Positions 37,937 to 46,351 of a stretch of 64,000 nt of DNA are shown here, piece after piece (within the stretch, counting starts at the first letter, position 1; every line of letters begins with the position of its first letter). The notes under the pieces were generated by a model that worked only from the letters and a program-made list of their open reading frames with translations, did no database searches and was not told where the DNA came from. The position numbers and the translations under genes are program-made. The DNA comes from an uncultured Bacilli bacterium (GTDB lineage: Bacteria > Bacillota_I > Bacilli_A > RF39 > UBA660): contig CALVVF010000001.1 of NCBI GenBank assembly GCA_944363785.1, forward strand, positions 1-64,000, in the 5' to 3' direction.

Positions 37937-39553
37937 ATGGAAAAAATATATATTTTTGGGCATCAGCGACCAGATACGGATTCCGTAACTAGTGCGATAG
38001 CTCTATCTTATTTAAAAAATACATTAGGGTTAAATACTGAGGCTAGGGTTTTAGGAGAAATTAATCGCGAAACCAAATTTGTCTTAGATTATTTTAAAGT
38101 TAAAGCGCCTAAACTACTAAATGATGTAAAATTACAATTAAAAGATTTGTATTATCATAAGAATTATGCGCTAAATCAAAATTCATCGATCGGGGAAACT
38201 TATCAATATCTATTAGATAAGGGGATTACTGGTGTACCGATTGTCGATGATAGTAATAAATTTGTTGGTTTAGTGACTATTAAAACGATAGCCAAGAATA
38301 TGATTAATGGTAATTTTAATCATTTAGATACTTCTTACGATAATTTATTAAAAACATTAGAGGGAGAAGAAGTACTTAGATTTGATGAAGAAATTAATGG
38401 AGAATTAGTAACAGCTGCTTATCGTAGTACGACTATTTTTAGTCAAGTTCATCTTAATCCTCAACATATTTTAATCGTAGGAGATCGTCATAGTGTAATT
38501 GAATATGCGATTGAAAATAAAGTAAAATTAATGATTATTGTCGGAAGTGGGGAACTAAAAGAAGAACACTCAGCATTAGCGAAGAAACATAAAGTAAATA
38601 TTATTCGTACTTCATTAGATACCTTTCATACCTGTAAGTTAATCAACTTAAGTAACTACATCAAAACTTTGATCATAGGAGATCGTCCGTATACTTTCGA
38701 TGAGAATTACTATTATGATGATTTCATCGCTAAAACTTCAAAATTAAAACACAATAACTATCCAATTATCAGTAAAAATGGAACGTGTAAGGGTCTAATT
38801 CGTATTACAGAAATCACAGAGAAAAACCGAAAAAAAGTAATTCTAGTCGATCATAACGAATTAGAACAAAGTGCTGAAGGATTAGACGAAGCAGAAATTA
38901 TGGAAATTGTCGATCATCATAAAATTGGTACGATTTCGACAAAAAATCCGATTAATTTCAGAAATATGGCTGTAGGTAGTACCAATACCATTATCTATTT
39001 CCTATATAAAGAAAATCATATCGATATTCCTGAACATATCGCTGGGTTGATGGTATCTGGTATCTTATCAGATACATTAGCCCTAACTAGTCCAACGACA
39101 ACTAAAGTAGATCGAACAGTAGCGAAAGAACTTGCTTACCTAGCTGGTATCGATATTGAAAAATACTCATTAGAAATGTTTAAAGCAGGTACTTCATTAG
39201 CCGGAAAAACCGAAGAAGAAGTCATCTTCACCGATATCAAAAGTTTCCAAAATGAAGAGAAGACATTCGCAATTAGCCAAGTATTTACTTTAAACTTTGA
39301 AGAGATTATCCAAAAGAAAGATACCTATATTCATCTAATCGAAAAACTACAAGCCGATCAAAACTATGACTTAGTTTTACTTGTCGTAACCGATATTATT
39401 AAAAATGGTTCTTATGTCTTCTATACAAGAGAAAATCAAGAACTTCTAGAAGCAGCATTTAATAAAGAACATTTAAGTCAAGGCTATTATTTAGATGGTT
39501 TTGTCTCTCGTAAGAAACAATTTGTACCATTAGTCATGGATGTATTAAAGTAA
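37937..39553 (+). CDS. family II Mn-dependent inorganic pyrophosphatase with CBS/DRTGG insert
   Basis: Hydrolyses pyrophosphate to phosphate in the cytoplasm. ATG 37937 is preceded by GAGAGGAG; an earlier frame-open ATG at 37901 lies in the promoter. The protein has 538 residues and begins with the DHH-family motif FGHQRPDTDS. A CBS-domain insert follows at about 65-300, with GVPIVDDSNKFVGLVT and a DRTGG-like part. Then come VDHHKIG near 326 and the C-terminal DHHA2 domain ending with SRKKQ. The CBS-containing type is normally regulated by adenine nucleotides; that this holds here is inference. Confidence 0.9.
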   Translation: MEKIYIFGHQRPDTDSVTSAIALSYLKNTLGLNTEARVLGEINRETKFVLDYFKVKAPKLLNDVKLQLKDLYYHKNYALNQNSSIGETYQYLLDKGITGVPIVDDSNKFVGLVTIKTIAKNMINGNFNHLDTSYDNLLKTLEGEEVLRFDEEINGELVTAAYRSTTIFSQVHLNPQHILIVGDRHSVIEYAIENKVKLMIIVGSGELKEEHSALAKKHKVNIIRTSLDTFHTCKLINLSNYIKTLIIGDRPYTFDENYYYDDFIAKTSKLKHNNYPIISKNGTCKGLIRITEITEKNRKKVILVDHNELEQSAEGLDEAEIMEIVDHHKIGTISTKNPINFRNMAVGSTNTIIYFLYKENHIDIPEHIAGLMVSGILSDTLALTSPTTTKVDRTVAKELAYLAGIDIEKYSLEMFKAGTSLAGKTEEEVIFTDIKSFQNEEKTFAISQVFTLNFEEIIQKKDTYIHLIEKLQADQNYDLVLLVVTDIIKNGSYVFYTRENQELLEAAFNKEHLSQGYYLDGFVSRKKQFVPLVMDVLK

Positions 39554-39596
39554 GAAATTAATAAACAAAAAAACACATTCATATACTTTATTAGTT

Positions 39597-39606
39597 ATGT
39601 TATAAT
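39597..39606 (+). promoter_or_regulatory. extended -10 promoter before popT-uppP
   Basis: TGT followed by TATAAT (39601-39606), 28 bases before the GTG start at 39634. Confidence 0.5.
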
Positions 39607-39633
39607 TAGTGTTAGATAGTGAGGAGAGTTAGT

Positions 39634-40500
39634 GTGAAAAATATAATATTAGTCATTAAAGGGTTTATTATGGGGATAGCGAATATTATTCCCGGAGTAA
39701 GTGGAGGAACTTTGGCGCTAACCTTAGGAATCTATGAAGATTTCATTGGGGCGATCAGTCATTTCTTCCGTAATATTAAAAAACATGTGAAATTTTTATT
39801 ACCTATCTTTATTGGTATCTTATTATCCGTAATTACGATGAGTAATGTCATTTCTACTTGTTTTGACAAGTATCCGATTCCAACTACCTTATTCTTTATG
39901 GGATTAGTTATCGGTGGTATTCCGATGTTATTAAAACGAGTAAAAAATACTAAAGAAAAGAAACAAGTATCGAGTTATGTGATTGCTTTAATTACATTCT
40001 CGATCGTTATGGTTATGGCTTTTTCTGAACAGATATTCGGCAGTGGGTTAGGTAATGTTAGTTTCAGTAATATGGCAGTACTCGACTATGGAATTTTATT
40101 CCTTGTCGGTCTAATTGCGGCAGCTACTATGGTCATTCCTGGAGTAAGTGGTTCTTTAGTATTGATGTTACTTGGGTATTACTTACCAATTATCGGTGTA
40201 TTAAAAGAACTAACGAAATTGGAAAACTTAGGACCTAATTTACTCGTTGCCTTTATCTTTGGACTAGGAGTTCTTGCCGGTATCGTCGTTATTTCGAAAA
40301 TAATTGAATACTTATTAGAAAAATTTGAAGCAAAAACCTTCTTTGGTGTAATTGGTTTTATCTTAGCTTCTATTATTGCGATTCCTGTTTCGGTATACCA
40401 CGAAGTAGGAACGGTTGTCTTTAATGTTCCTCAAGGAATACTTGGTGTTTTATTCTTAGCTATTGGTATTGTAATCGGCTATAAGTTAGGAGAAAAATAA
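39634..40500 (+). CDS. DUF368 / PopT-type undecaprenyl phosphate translocase
   Basis: A 288-residue polytopic membrane protein of the DUF368 family. Members of this family have been assigned to moving undecaprenyl phosphate back across the membrane for reuse in wall synthesis. It has the two family repeats, GIANIIPGVSGGT near residue 13 and AATMVIPGVSGS near 168. GTG 39634 is preferred because GAGGAG (39621-39626) is seven bases upstream. It is followed by uppP one base after its stop, a telling partner because UppP makes the lipid phosphate that PopT recycles. Confidence 0.9.
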   Translation: MKNIILVIKGFIMGIANIIPGVSGGTLALTLGIYEDFIGAISHFFRNIKKHVKFLLPIFIGILLSVITMSNVISTCFDKYPIPTTLFFMGLVIGGIPMLLKRVKNTKEKKQVSSYVIALITFSIVMVMAFSEQIFGSGLGNVSFSNMAVLDYGILFLVGLIAAATMVIPGVSGSLVLMLLGYYLPIIGVLKELTKLENLGPNLLVAFIFGLGVLAGIVVISKIIEYLLEKFEAKTFFGVIGFILASIIAIPVSVYHEVGTVVFNVPQGILGVLFLAIGIVIGYKLGEK

Positions 40501-40501
40501 C

Positions 40502-41317
40502 ATGGATTTCGGGGTTATTCTATTAGCAATTATTCAAGGAATTGCCGAGTTTTTACCGATTTCATCAAGTGCGCATTTAATTATTTTCCGTGATTTATTT
40601 GGACTTGCGCAAAATACGATAACGGGGAATATGGAACTTGCCTTTGATATTGCCCTTCATTTTGGTACATTGCTAGCCATTTTAGTGTATTTCTTTAAAG
40701 ATTTCTTTAAAATGGTTATCTCTGGTATCACTAAAGGAACTAAACAAAAAGAAGGCAAACTCTTCTGGTATATTGTCGCAGCGACTATTCCTGCTGCGAT
40801 TGCGGGGGTTTTATTTGAAGAAACGGTCGAAAATGTCATTCGTAAAAACTACATCTTAATCGGTCTAGCTTTGATCATTATGGGTTTTATTATCTATCTT
40901 GTCGATAAAAAAGCTAAACAACAAAAAAGTGTAACGGACATGAATTTAAAAGAAGCTATTCTAATCGGTTGTAGTCAAGTATTTGCCCTCATACCTGGTT
41001 TTTCTAGAAGTGGTACTACCATAGCTGCTGCTAGAAGTCTAAAATTAAACCGGGAAGATGCAGCTAAGTTTTCCTTTTACTTATCAGCACCTGTTGTCTG
41101 TGGGGCAGTGGTACTTAGTATATTCAAAGAAAGTACTATCGTTGCGATCAGCAGTAATCTAAGTGTCTTTGTCGTTGGAATTTTAGTTGCTTTTATCTCA
41201 GGGTTACTATGTATCGAATTTTTATTAAAATATATTAAAAAGCATGATTTTAAAATATTTATGTGGTATCGTACTATACTAGGAGTAATTGTCATTGTTT
41301 ATACGTTATTAAGATAG
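40502..41317 (+). CDS. uppP: undecaprenyl-diphosphatase (BacA/UppP)
   Basis: A 271-residue integral membrane phosphatase that converts undecaprenyl pyrophosphate to the monophosphate carrier and can confer bacitracin resistance. Conserved motifs are IQGIAEFLPISSSAHL at residues 9-24 and the PGFSRSGTTIAA block near 160. The length matches BacA-type enzymes. It lies directly behind the PopT gene and 10 bases before a ZIP transporter gene. Confidence 0.95.
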   Translation: MDFGVILLAIIQGIAEFLPISSSAHLIIFRDLFGLAQNTITGNMELAFDIALHFGTLLAILVYFFKDFFKMVISGITKGTKQKEGKLFWYIVAATIPAAIAGVLFEETVENVIRKNYILIGLALIIMGFIIYLVDKKAKQQKSVTDMNLKEAILIGCSQVFALIPGFSRSGTTIAAARSLKLNREDAAKFSFYLSAPVVCGAVVLSIFKESTIVAISSNLSVFVVGILVAFISGLLCIEFLLKYIKKHDFKIFMWYRTILGVIVIVYTLLR

Positions 41318-41327
41318 GAGAAAAACT

Positions 41328-42095
41328 ATGGATGGATTATTACTTACATTAATACTAGGATTATTTATTATCGTTGGTGCTTGCATTGTTTTTCTAACTA
41401 AGAATAACGATAAATTCATTGAGTTTTCTATTGCCTTAGCGGCTGGTGTTATTTTCATGTTATTATGGATCGATATCTTACCAGAAGCCTATGAGGGAAT
41501 TGAAGCGAGTAGTGGGTGGTGGAAAGCCCTTTATATTGTCGCAGGCACGTTGATTGGATTTTGTTTGTTAAAAGGACTAGATCATTTTATTCCTGATCAT
41601 GAGGATGATTTAACTACAGATAAAGATGATCATGCTAACTTGAAGCATATTGGTTTAATTTCCAGTGTAGCTTTAGTCCTTCATAATATTGTCGAAGGAA
41701 TGGCGATTTATACTTTAACGATCAGTGATTTTACTGCTGGTATAATGGCAAGCCTAGGGGTAGGGCTACACAATATTCCTTTAGGAATGGTAATTGCTTC
41801 TACTTTTTATCAGACAACGAAAGATAAGAAAAAGACTTGGTGGTTAATCATTCTAATTTCTCTTTCTACCTTTTTAGGAGGATTAATTGTCTATGTGTTC
41901 CACTTTATGGAGATCATGAGCGTGATTAAGACCATTTCTCTAACCCTTACCCTTGGCATGTTACTTTATATATTTACGATGGAATTATTACCTAAGATGA
42001 TGCATAGTAAAAACAAAAAAATAACGATAAGTGGTTGTTTGTTGGGAGTTATCTTGGTGTTACTTACTTTATTGATGCATGGACATCATCATTAG
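41328..42095 (+). CDS. ZIP-family metal transporter
   Basis: A 255-residue membrane protein of the ZIP family, likely importing zinc or another divalent metal. Eight membrane segments are discernible. Motifs include ILPEAYEG, the metal-site segment VLHNIVEGMAIY near 120, and GLHNIPLGMVIA near 150. A His/Asp-rich loop (FIPDHEDDLTTDKDDH near 90) fits a metal-binding loop. The protein ends in HGHHH. RBS AGGAGAAA. It is in line with uppP and the redox genes behind it. Confidence 0.9.
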   Translation: MDGLLLTLILGLFIIVGACIVFLTKNNDKFIEFSIALAAGVIFMLLWIDILPEAYEGIEASSGWWKALYIVAGTLIGFCLLKGLDHFIPDHEDDLTTDKDDHANLKHIGLISSVALVLHNIVEGMAIYTLTISDFTAGIMASLGVGLHNIPLGMVIASTFYQTTKDKKKTWWLIILISLSTFLGGLIVYVFHFMEIMSVIKTISLTLTLGMLLYIFTMELLPKMMHSKNKKITISGCLLGVILVLLTLLMHGHHH

Positions 42096-42107
42096 AGGAG
42101 GAAAAAA

Positions 42108-42464
42108 ATGTTATTGATTGAATATCCAAAATGTTCTACTTGTCAGAAAGCAAAGAAATTTCTTCTTGATCATCAACTGGTATTTGAAGACAGAAATATC
42201 GTAGCTATGCCACCGACCGAAGAAGAGATCAATCAGTTTCTAGCTTGGGGCATTCCGATAGGAAAGTTGTTTAATACGAGTGGCATGCTTTACCGCCAGT
42301 TAGGGTTAAAGGACAAGCTACCCATGATGAGCGAAAAGGAAAAGATTTCTTTACTCGCTTCTAATGGAATGTTAGTAAAAAGACCATTACTGATCGTTGG
42401 AGAAAAAGTACTTGTTGGCTTTAAAGAACAAGAATGGGCAAAAATAGTAAAGGAGAATAGGTAA
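42108..42464 (+). CDS. ArsC/Spx-family thioredoxin-fold protein
   Basis: A 118-residue ArsC-family protein with the CSTC motif at residues 10-13 and KRPLLIVGEKVLVGF in the C-terminal half. It is of the YffB/ArsC-like sort and lacks obvious Spx-only features, so it is either a thiol-dependent reductase or a redox regulator. It is preceded by GAGGAGG and shares one base with the following gene (TAATG), giving a tight redox operon. Confidence 0.8.
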   Translation: MLLIEYPKCSTCQKAKKFLLDHQLVFEDRNIVAMPPTEEEINQFLAWGIPIGKLFNTSGMLYRQLGLKDKLPMMSEKEKISLLASNGMLVKRPLLIVGEKVLVGFKEQEWAKIVKENR

Positions 42465-42829
42465 TGAAAGAATTAAAATTATATACGTGTAAACATTGTG
42501 GTTGTACAGTAAAATTATTAACCGAGGAGAATCATCTATCTTGCTGTGGAGAAGAAATGCAGGAAGTGATCCCTAATTCAGTAGAAGCTAGTTTTGAAAA
42601 ACATATGCCTGTTTATCAAAAAGTAGGGGATAATATGGAAATTACTGTCCCTCATGTTATGGAAGAAGCTCATTATATTGAATGGATCTATGTTAAGGGT
42701 GAAAAAGAAAATCATGAACGTTTACTTACACCTGGAGAAGAAGCAAAATTTGTAGTTCCTTATGAAAAAGGAGCTTTGATTTATTCCTATTGTAATTTAC
42801 ACGGCTTATGGAAAGTAGAGGTCGAATAA
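42464..42829 (+). CDS. desulfoferrodoxin-type superoxide reductase
   Basis: A 121-residue protein reducing superoxide to hydrogen peroxide without making oxygen, typical of anaerobes. An N-terminal desulforedoxin-like part has CKHCG and SCCG as Fe ligands (residues 9-12 and 27-29). The catalytic Fe-His4Cys site is visible as [19 protein letters not shown] and YCNLHG. Both iron centres therefore seem complete. It starts inside the stop of the ArsC-like gene and is followed by the rubredoxin fusion that could donate electrons. Confidence 0.9.
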   Translation: MKELKLYTCKHCGCTVKLLTEENHLSCCGEEMQEVIPNSVEASFEKHMPVYQKVGDNMEITVPHVMEEAHYIEWIYVKGEKENHERLLTPGEEAKFVVPYEKGALIYSYCNLHGLWKVEVE

Positions 42830-42830
42830 T

Positions 42831-43484
42831 ATGGATAATAAAGCTTTAGAAATGATTTCTTATGGTATGTATATCGTAACGACAAAGGATGAAGAGAAAA
42901 ACTACGGTTGTGTAATCAACACCCTAACTCAAGTAACCGCAAAGAATGTGTTAGTTGCGATTACTTTAAATAAAGAAAACGCCACTAATCAAGCCCTTAA
43001 GGCAAGTAAAAAGTGTGCGGTATCGATTTTATCAGAACAAGCAACGAGTGATTTGATTGCCCAATTTGGTTATTTTTCTTCCCGTGATACCGATAAGTTT
43101 CAATCTGTTTACTACCAGGAAGTAGAAGAGCTTCCTGTAGTTACTGATGGTGTTTGTAGTTACATAATCGGGGAAGTCGTGAATATAGTATCTTGTGATA
43201 CGCATGATATTTTCATCTTACGAGTAAGTAAAGCCGAAAAATTAACGGAAGAAAAACCGATGACTTATCGTTATTATCATGAAGTACTAAAAGGAAAAGC
43301 ATCTTCTAAAGCACCTACTTATCAAGAAGAAAAGGTAGTTTCTAATGGTAAAAAATATCGTTGTACTATCTGTGGTTATATCTATGATGATGAAAAAGAA
43401 GCAGTAAAATTCGAAGATTTACCAGAAGATTGGAAATGCCCACGTTGTGGAGTAGGAAAAGATAAATTCGTAAAAATAGATTAA
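42831..43484 (+). CDS. flavin reductase-rubredoxin fusion (high-molecular-weight rubredoxin)
   Basis: A 217-residue two-domain redox protein. Residues 1-150 match the FMN-binding split-barrel flavin reductase fold ([15 protein letters not shown], then CSYIIGEVV). Residues about 165-217 are a rubredoxin with [12 protein letters not shown] and [13 protein letters not shown], giving four Cys Fe ligands. Such Hrb-type fusions pass electrons to oxygen or superoxide detoxification enzymes. It starts one base after the superoxide reductase stop, so a common electron route is likely. A terminator follows. Confidence 0.9.
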   Translation: MDNKALEMISYGMYIVTTKDEEKNYGCVINTLTQVTAKNVLVAITLNKENATNQALKASKKCAVSILSEQATSDLIAQFGYFSSRDTDKFQSVYYQEVEELPVVTDGVCSYIIGEVVNIVSCDTHDIFILRVSKAEKLTEEKPMTYRYYHEVLKGKASSKAPTYQEEKVVSNGKKYRCTICGYIYDDEKEAVKFEDLPEDWKCPRCGVGKDKFVKID

Positions 43485-43486
43485 AA

Positions 43487-43520
43487 AAAGGGAACTAGTT
43501 CAAACGACTAGTTCCTTTTA
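43487..43520. terminator. bidirectional terminator between the rubredoxin and rnhC genes
   Basis: GGAACTAGT (43491-43499) pairs with ACTAGTTCC (43507-43515), with A and T runs outside. Confidence 0.88.
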
Positions 43521-44423
43521 AAATATAACGGTTTTTAAAATTCTTTCTGTGTTTTTAAAGTTTAATTTGGCTACTTCTCTTAACTTGTCTCGTCCATAAG
43601 TCTCGACGATTTCTTCACCAATTTTATCGACATTAGGTCCAGCTCCTTTAGGAAGAGGAATATGTAGTGAGTCAGATAAACGATCAAACTCTTTTAAAAA
43701 TAAATAACGACTGATAATAGAAGAACAAGCAACCGCTAAGTTCTTATCCTCTGCTTTAGTCATAAAAGTAATTCCTCTTTGAATCTCTTTAGCTTCTTGA
43801 ATATATTCATAATAACGGTTTTCTCTAGCGAACTCATCAACGATAATATAGTCATACCCATCCTTTACTTCTTGAACGAGTTGAACTAAAACCTTGTTGT
43901 GCATAATCGCTTTGATCTTATTCATATTTGTCTCTCTTTGATGATGCCTATTATATTCTTCATTGGATAAGATAATACTTTTATAACGAATTCTTTTCGC
44001 AATTTGAGGAGCTACTTTCAAGATAATTTCATCCGTCATCTTTTTAGAATCCTTTACCCCTAAACCATCTAAAAAAGAAACATCTTCTTTTCTAACATAA
44101 CTAGCGGTTACGACGATCGGTCCAAAATAATCCCCAGTTCCTACTTCATCCGAACCGATCGAAGAACAATCATGATATGGATTATCTTCTTCTTTTACTT
44201 CCTTGGTTTCTACCTGACCGTCCATCTCTTTCCACATCGCTGCATCAACATCAGCACTTACTCCTTGAAACATAACCTTTCCCGAAGTGTACATCGTAAT
44301 GACCGTATCCTCATCATCCGCTTGGAAAACAACATAAGGAATCTCCTTATCTCTCTTCTTAGGAGCATAATACTTAATCATCTTTTCTTTGGTTTTCTCA
44401 CTAACTTTAATTACTACGTTCAT
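43518..44423 (-). CDS. rnhC: ribonuclease HIII
   Basis: Cleaves RNA in RNA-DNA hybrids. The 301-residue protein has an N-terminal TBP-like domain of about 85 residues and the RNase HII/HIII catalytic domain starting with GSDEVGTGDYFGP (DEVG near 95). The DEF motif appears in YIIVDEFAREN and an acidic site near EDKNLAVACSSIISR. That combination is characteristic of RnhC. The start has AAAGGAATG upstream on the minus strand. Confidence 0.92.
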   Translation of the reverse strand: MNVVIKVSEKTKEKMIKYYAPKKRDKEIPYVVFQADDEDTVITMYTSGKVMFQGVSADVDAAMWKEMDGQVETKEVKEEDNPYHDCSSIGSDEVGTGDYFGPIVVTASYVRKEDVSFLDGLGVKDSKKMTDEIILKVAPQIAKRIRYKSIILSNEEYNRHHQRETNMNKIKAIMHNKVLVQLVQEVKDGYDYIIVDEFARENRYYEYIQEAKEIQRGITFMTKAEDKNLAVACSSIISRYLFLKEFDRLSDSLHIPLPKGAGPNVDKIGEEIVETYGRDKLREVAKLNFKNTERILKTVIF

Positions 44424-44493
44424 CTAATCATTCCTTTTTTTATATTCTATTTTAATCTTACCATATCTAAGCCGAAGTTTCTATGCTTTCTAC

Positions 44494-44521
44494 TTGTTTT
44501 TCTTCTAAAATATGATAGAAT
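44494..44521 (+). promoter_or_regulatory. promoter of the zinc-ribbon membrane protein gene
   Basis: TTGTTT (44494-44499), a 16-base spacer and TAGAAT (44516-44521), 40 bases before the start codon. Confidence 0.45.
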
Positions 44522-44561
44522 GAAACTAAATAGTATAGTAGGTAAGTAGGAAGTGTTTTTT

Positions 44562-45137
44562 ATGAAATGTCCCCGTTGTCATGCGAATATGGCTGATCGT
44601 GACTATTGTATTCGTTGCGGATATATGAAAAATGGTAAAATTATCGGTGAGTACAACCCAATTGATAAAGATTCTGATTTAAAAGCTTATCAGGATCATT
44701 ATGAAGAAATGGTATGGAATACGAAGTTATATAAACCTTTTTTCCTGGGATGTTTTTATTTTTCTTGGAATCGTCATTTATTGGTTGGCTTAGTTAGTGG
44801 TTTTATAGGACTAGCTCTTTATTATCTACTAATGCTTCTGCTTGTTAGTTTTCCACTTTTAGATAATATTCCCATTAACGAATTCCAGCAGACTTCTCTT
44901 TTTATGTTTAATGCGATAGCGATCATCATTATTCGAATAATTTATGCGACAGTTGCGAATACGATTTGTCTAAGCCTAGATCGTAAAAAGATTTCCTATG
45001 TGAAGAAAAAATATCCAGAAGAGTATATGAAAAAATTGTTAAAACAGAAACCTCGTTCTTTTATGCAAGTACTGATGCATATTATGTTATATTTGTTATT
45101 TTTTGTTTTGTTCTTAATCTTAGCTAAAGTGTTTTAA
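44562..45137 (+). CDS. zinc-ribbon membrane protein, unknown function
   Basis: A protein of about 191 residues with an N-terminal zinc ribbon (CPRCHANMADRDYCIRCG, two CxxC knuckles) and three or four membrane segments (about 65-95, 105-130 and 165-188). A short cytoplasmic loop contains LSLDRKKISYVKKKYP. The layout resembles other Firmicute zinc-ribbon/DUF2628-like membrane proteins. ATG 44562 is eight bases behind AGGAAG; a GTG at 44553 would overlap that RBS. Confidence 0.7.
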   Translation: MKCPRCHANMADRDYCIRCGYMKNGKIIGEYNPIDKDSDLKAYQDHYEEMVWNTKLYKPFFLGCFYFSWNRHLLVGLVSGFIGLALYYLLMLLLVSFPLLDNIPINEFQQTSLFMFNAIAIIIIRIIYATVANTICLSLDRKKISYVKKKYPEEYMKKLLKQKPRSFMQVLMHIMLYLLFFVLFLILAKVF

Positions 45138-45149
45138 TAAAAAGATTAG

Positions 45150-45178
45150 TTGTAAAATAGAAAAAATAACGATATAAT
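45150..45178 (+). promoter_or_regulatory. promoter of the CvpA-trxA pair
   Basis: TTGTAA (45150-45155), a 17-base spacer and TATAAT (45173-45178). Confidence 0.7.
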
Positions 45179-45206
45179 AATACTATAGTTAGAAAGGAAG
45201 ATAGAT

Positions 45207-45914
45207 GTGAATATAATAGATGCTTTAATTATATTATTTATTGCTTTGATGGGAGTTATTGGTTTTAAAAGGGGAGTAATTAAACAATTAGTTTCTACCG
45301 TTGGATTAGTGATTATCTTAATTCTTGCTTTTCAACTAAAAGATCCACTCGCTGAATTCCTAAGTTTACATTTACCATTTTTCGATTTCTTTGGGGCTTT
45401 TAAAGGAGTTACCACTTTAAATATTATTTTATACCAGTTAATCTCTTTCTTAATTATTTTTGCTCTTTTAGAAATAGTTTTAAATGTCTTAATTAGTATA
45501 ACAGGAGTAATAGAAAAGATCTTTAAATATACGATTATTTTAGGAATACCATCTAAACTTTTAGGATTAGTAGTTGGATTAATAGAAGGCTTTATCATCG
45601 CATTTATTGTTTTATTCTTCTTTAAACAACCAGCTTTCAATATTAAACAATTTGAAGGTAGTGAATTAACGCCTAAGATTTTAAATTCTACCCCTGTTTT
45701 ATCTGGATTTGCTAATGACTTAGTAGAAACTTTCCAAGATATATACACTCTTGGTGTAGAATATGGAGATAGTGATCCTAATACCTTAAATAAAGAAGCT
45801 ATTGATGTAATGTTAAAACATGGTATTATCTCTACAGATTATGTAGTTAAATTAGTAGATGCGGATAAGATTAACATTGTCGGTATCGATAGCATATTAA
45901 ATAAATATAGATAG
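45207..45914 (+). CDS. CvpA-family membrane protein
   Basis: A 235-residue protein with four membrane segments, starting NIIDALIILFIALMGVIGFKRG, the characteristic start of CvpA-family proteins (colicin V production / YshB). The molecular role of the family is not clear. The GTG at 45207 follows AGAAAGGAAG; the overlapping ATG at 45205 is followed by a stop and cannot be the start. Twelve bases separate it from trxA. Confidence 0.82.
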   Translation: MNIIDALIILFIALMGVIGFKRGVIKQLVSTVGLVIILILAFQLKDPLAEFLSLHLPFFDFFGAFKGVTTLNIILYQLISFLIIFALLEIVLNVLISITGVIEKIFKYTIILGIPSKLLGLVVGLIEGFIIAFIVLFFFKQPAFNIKQFEGSELTPKILNSTPVLSGFANDLVETFQDIYTLGVEYGDSDPNTLNKEAIDVMLKHGIISTDYVVKLVDADKINIVGIDSILNKYR

Positions 45915-45926
45915 GAGAATGATAGA

Positions 45927-46226
45927 ATGATTATAGAGTTAAAAGAAGAAAACTTTTTAGAAGAAATAAAAAAAGGAAAAGTATTAGTTGATTTTTATGC
46001 AACATGGTGTGGTCCTTGTAAAATGATGCATCCAGTTATTGATCAACTTGCAGAAGAACATAAAGATTTAAAAGTGATTAAAGTAGATGTTGATCAACAT
46101 GAAGATATAGCTATGGATTACGGAATTATGAGTATTCCAACTTTAATCTTCTTTGAAAATGGAGAAGAAAAGACTAAGAATATTGGTTTTACACCAAAAG
46201 AAAAGATAGAGTCTTGGTTAAAATAA
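45927..46226 (+). CDS. trxA: thioredoxin
   Basis: A 99-residue thioredoxin with the active site ATWCGPCK near residue 26, MSIPTLIFFENG with the conserved cis-Pro, and a C-terminal amphipathic helix. It reduces disulphides in cytoplasmic proteins. It is co-transcribed with the CvpA-family gene and ends at a strong terminator. Confidence 0.95.
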   Translation: MIIELKEENFLEEIKKGKVLVDFYATWCGPCKMMHPVIDQLAEEHKDLKVIKVDVDQHEDIAMDYGIMSIPTLIFFENGEEKTKNIGFTPKEKIESWLK

Positions 46227-46232
46227 TCAATG

Positions 46233-46264
46233 AAAGTGCTAATGAAAACATTAGTGCTTTTTTT
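46233..46264 (+). terminator. intrinsic terminator after trxA
   Basis: AAAGTGCTAATG and CATTAGTGCTTT form a 12-pair stem (two G-T pairs) with a four-base loop and a T-run. Confidence 0.85.
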
Positions 46265-46295
46265 ATTATTTCATAATCGTATTTGGATTTCGCCC

Positions 46296-46324
46296 TTGTC
46301 AAAACACCAACAGAAAGGTATACT
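46296..46324 (+). promoter_or_regulatory. promoter of the TasA-like/BspA gene
   Basis: TTGTCA (46296-46301), a 17-base spacer and TATACT (46319-46324). Confidence 0.75.
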
Positions 46325-46351
46325 ATTATATAGTAGAATAGGAGTGGAATA

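Noticed and set aside
44172..44549. Plus-strand 125-residue frame over the rnhC start
   Set aside because: It is antisense to conserved rnhC sequence and has no RBS or recognisable domain.
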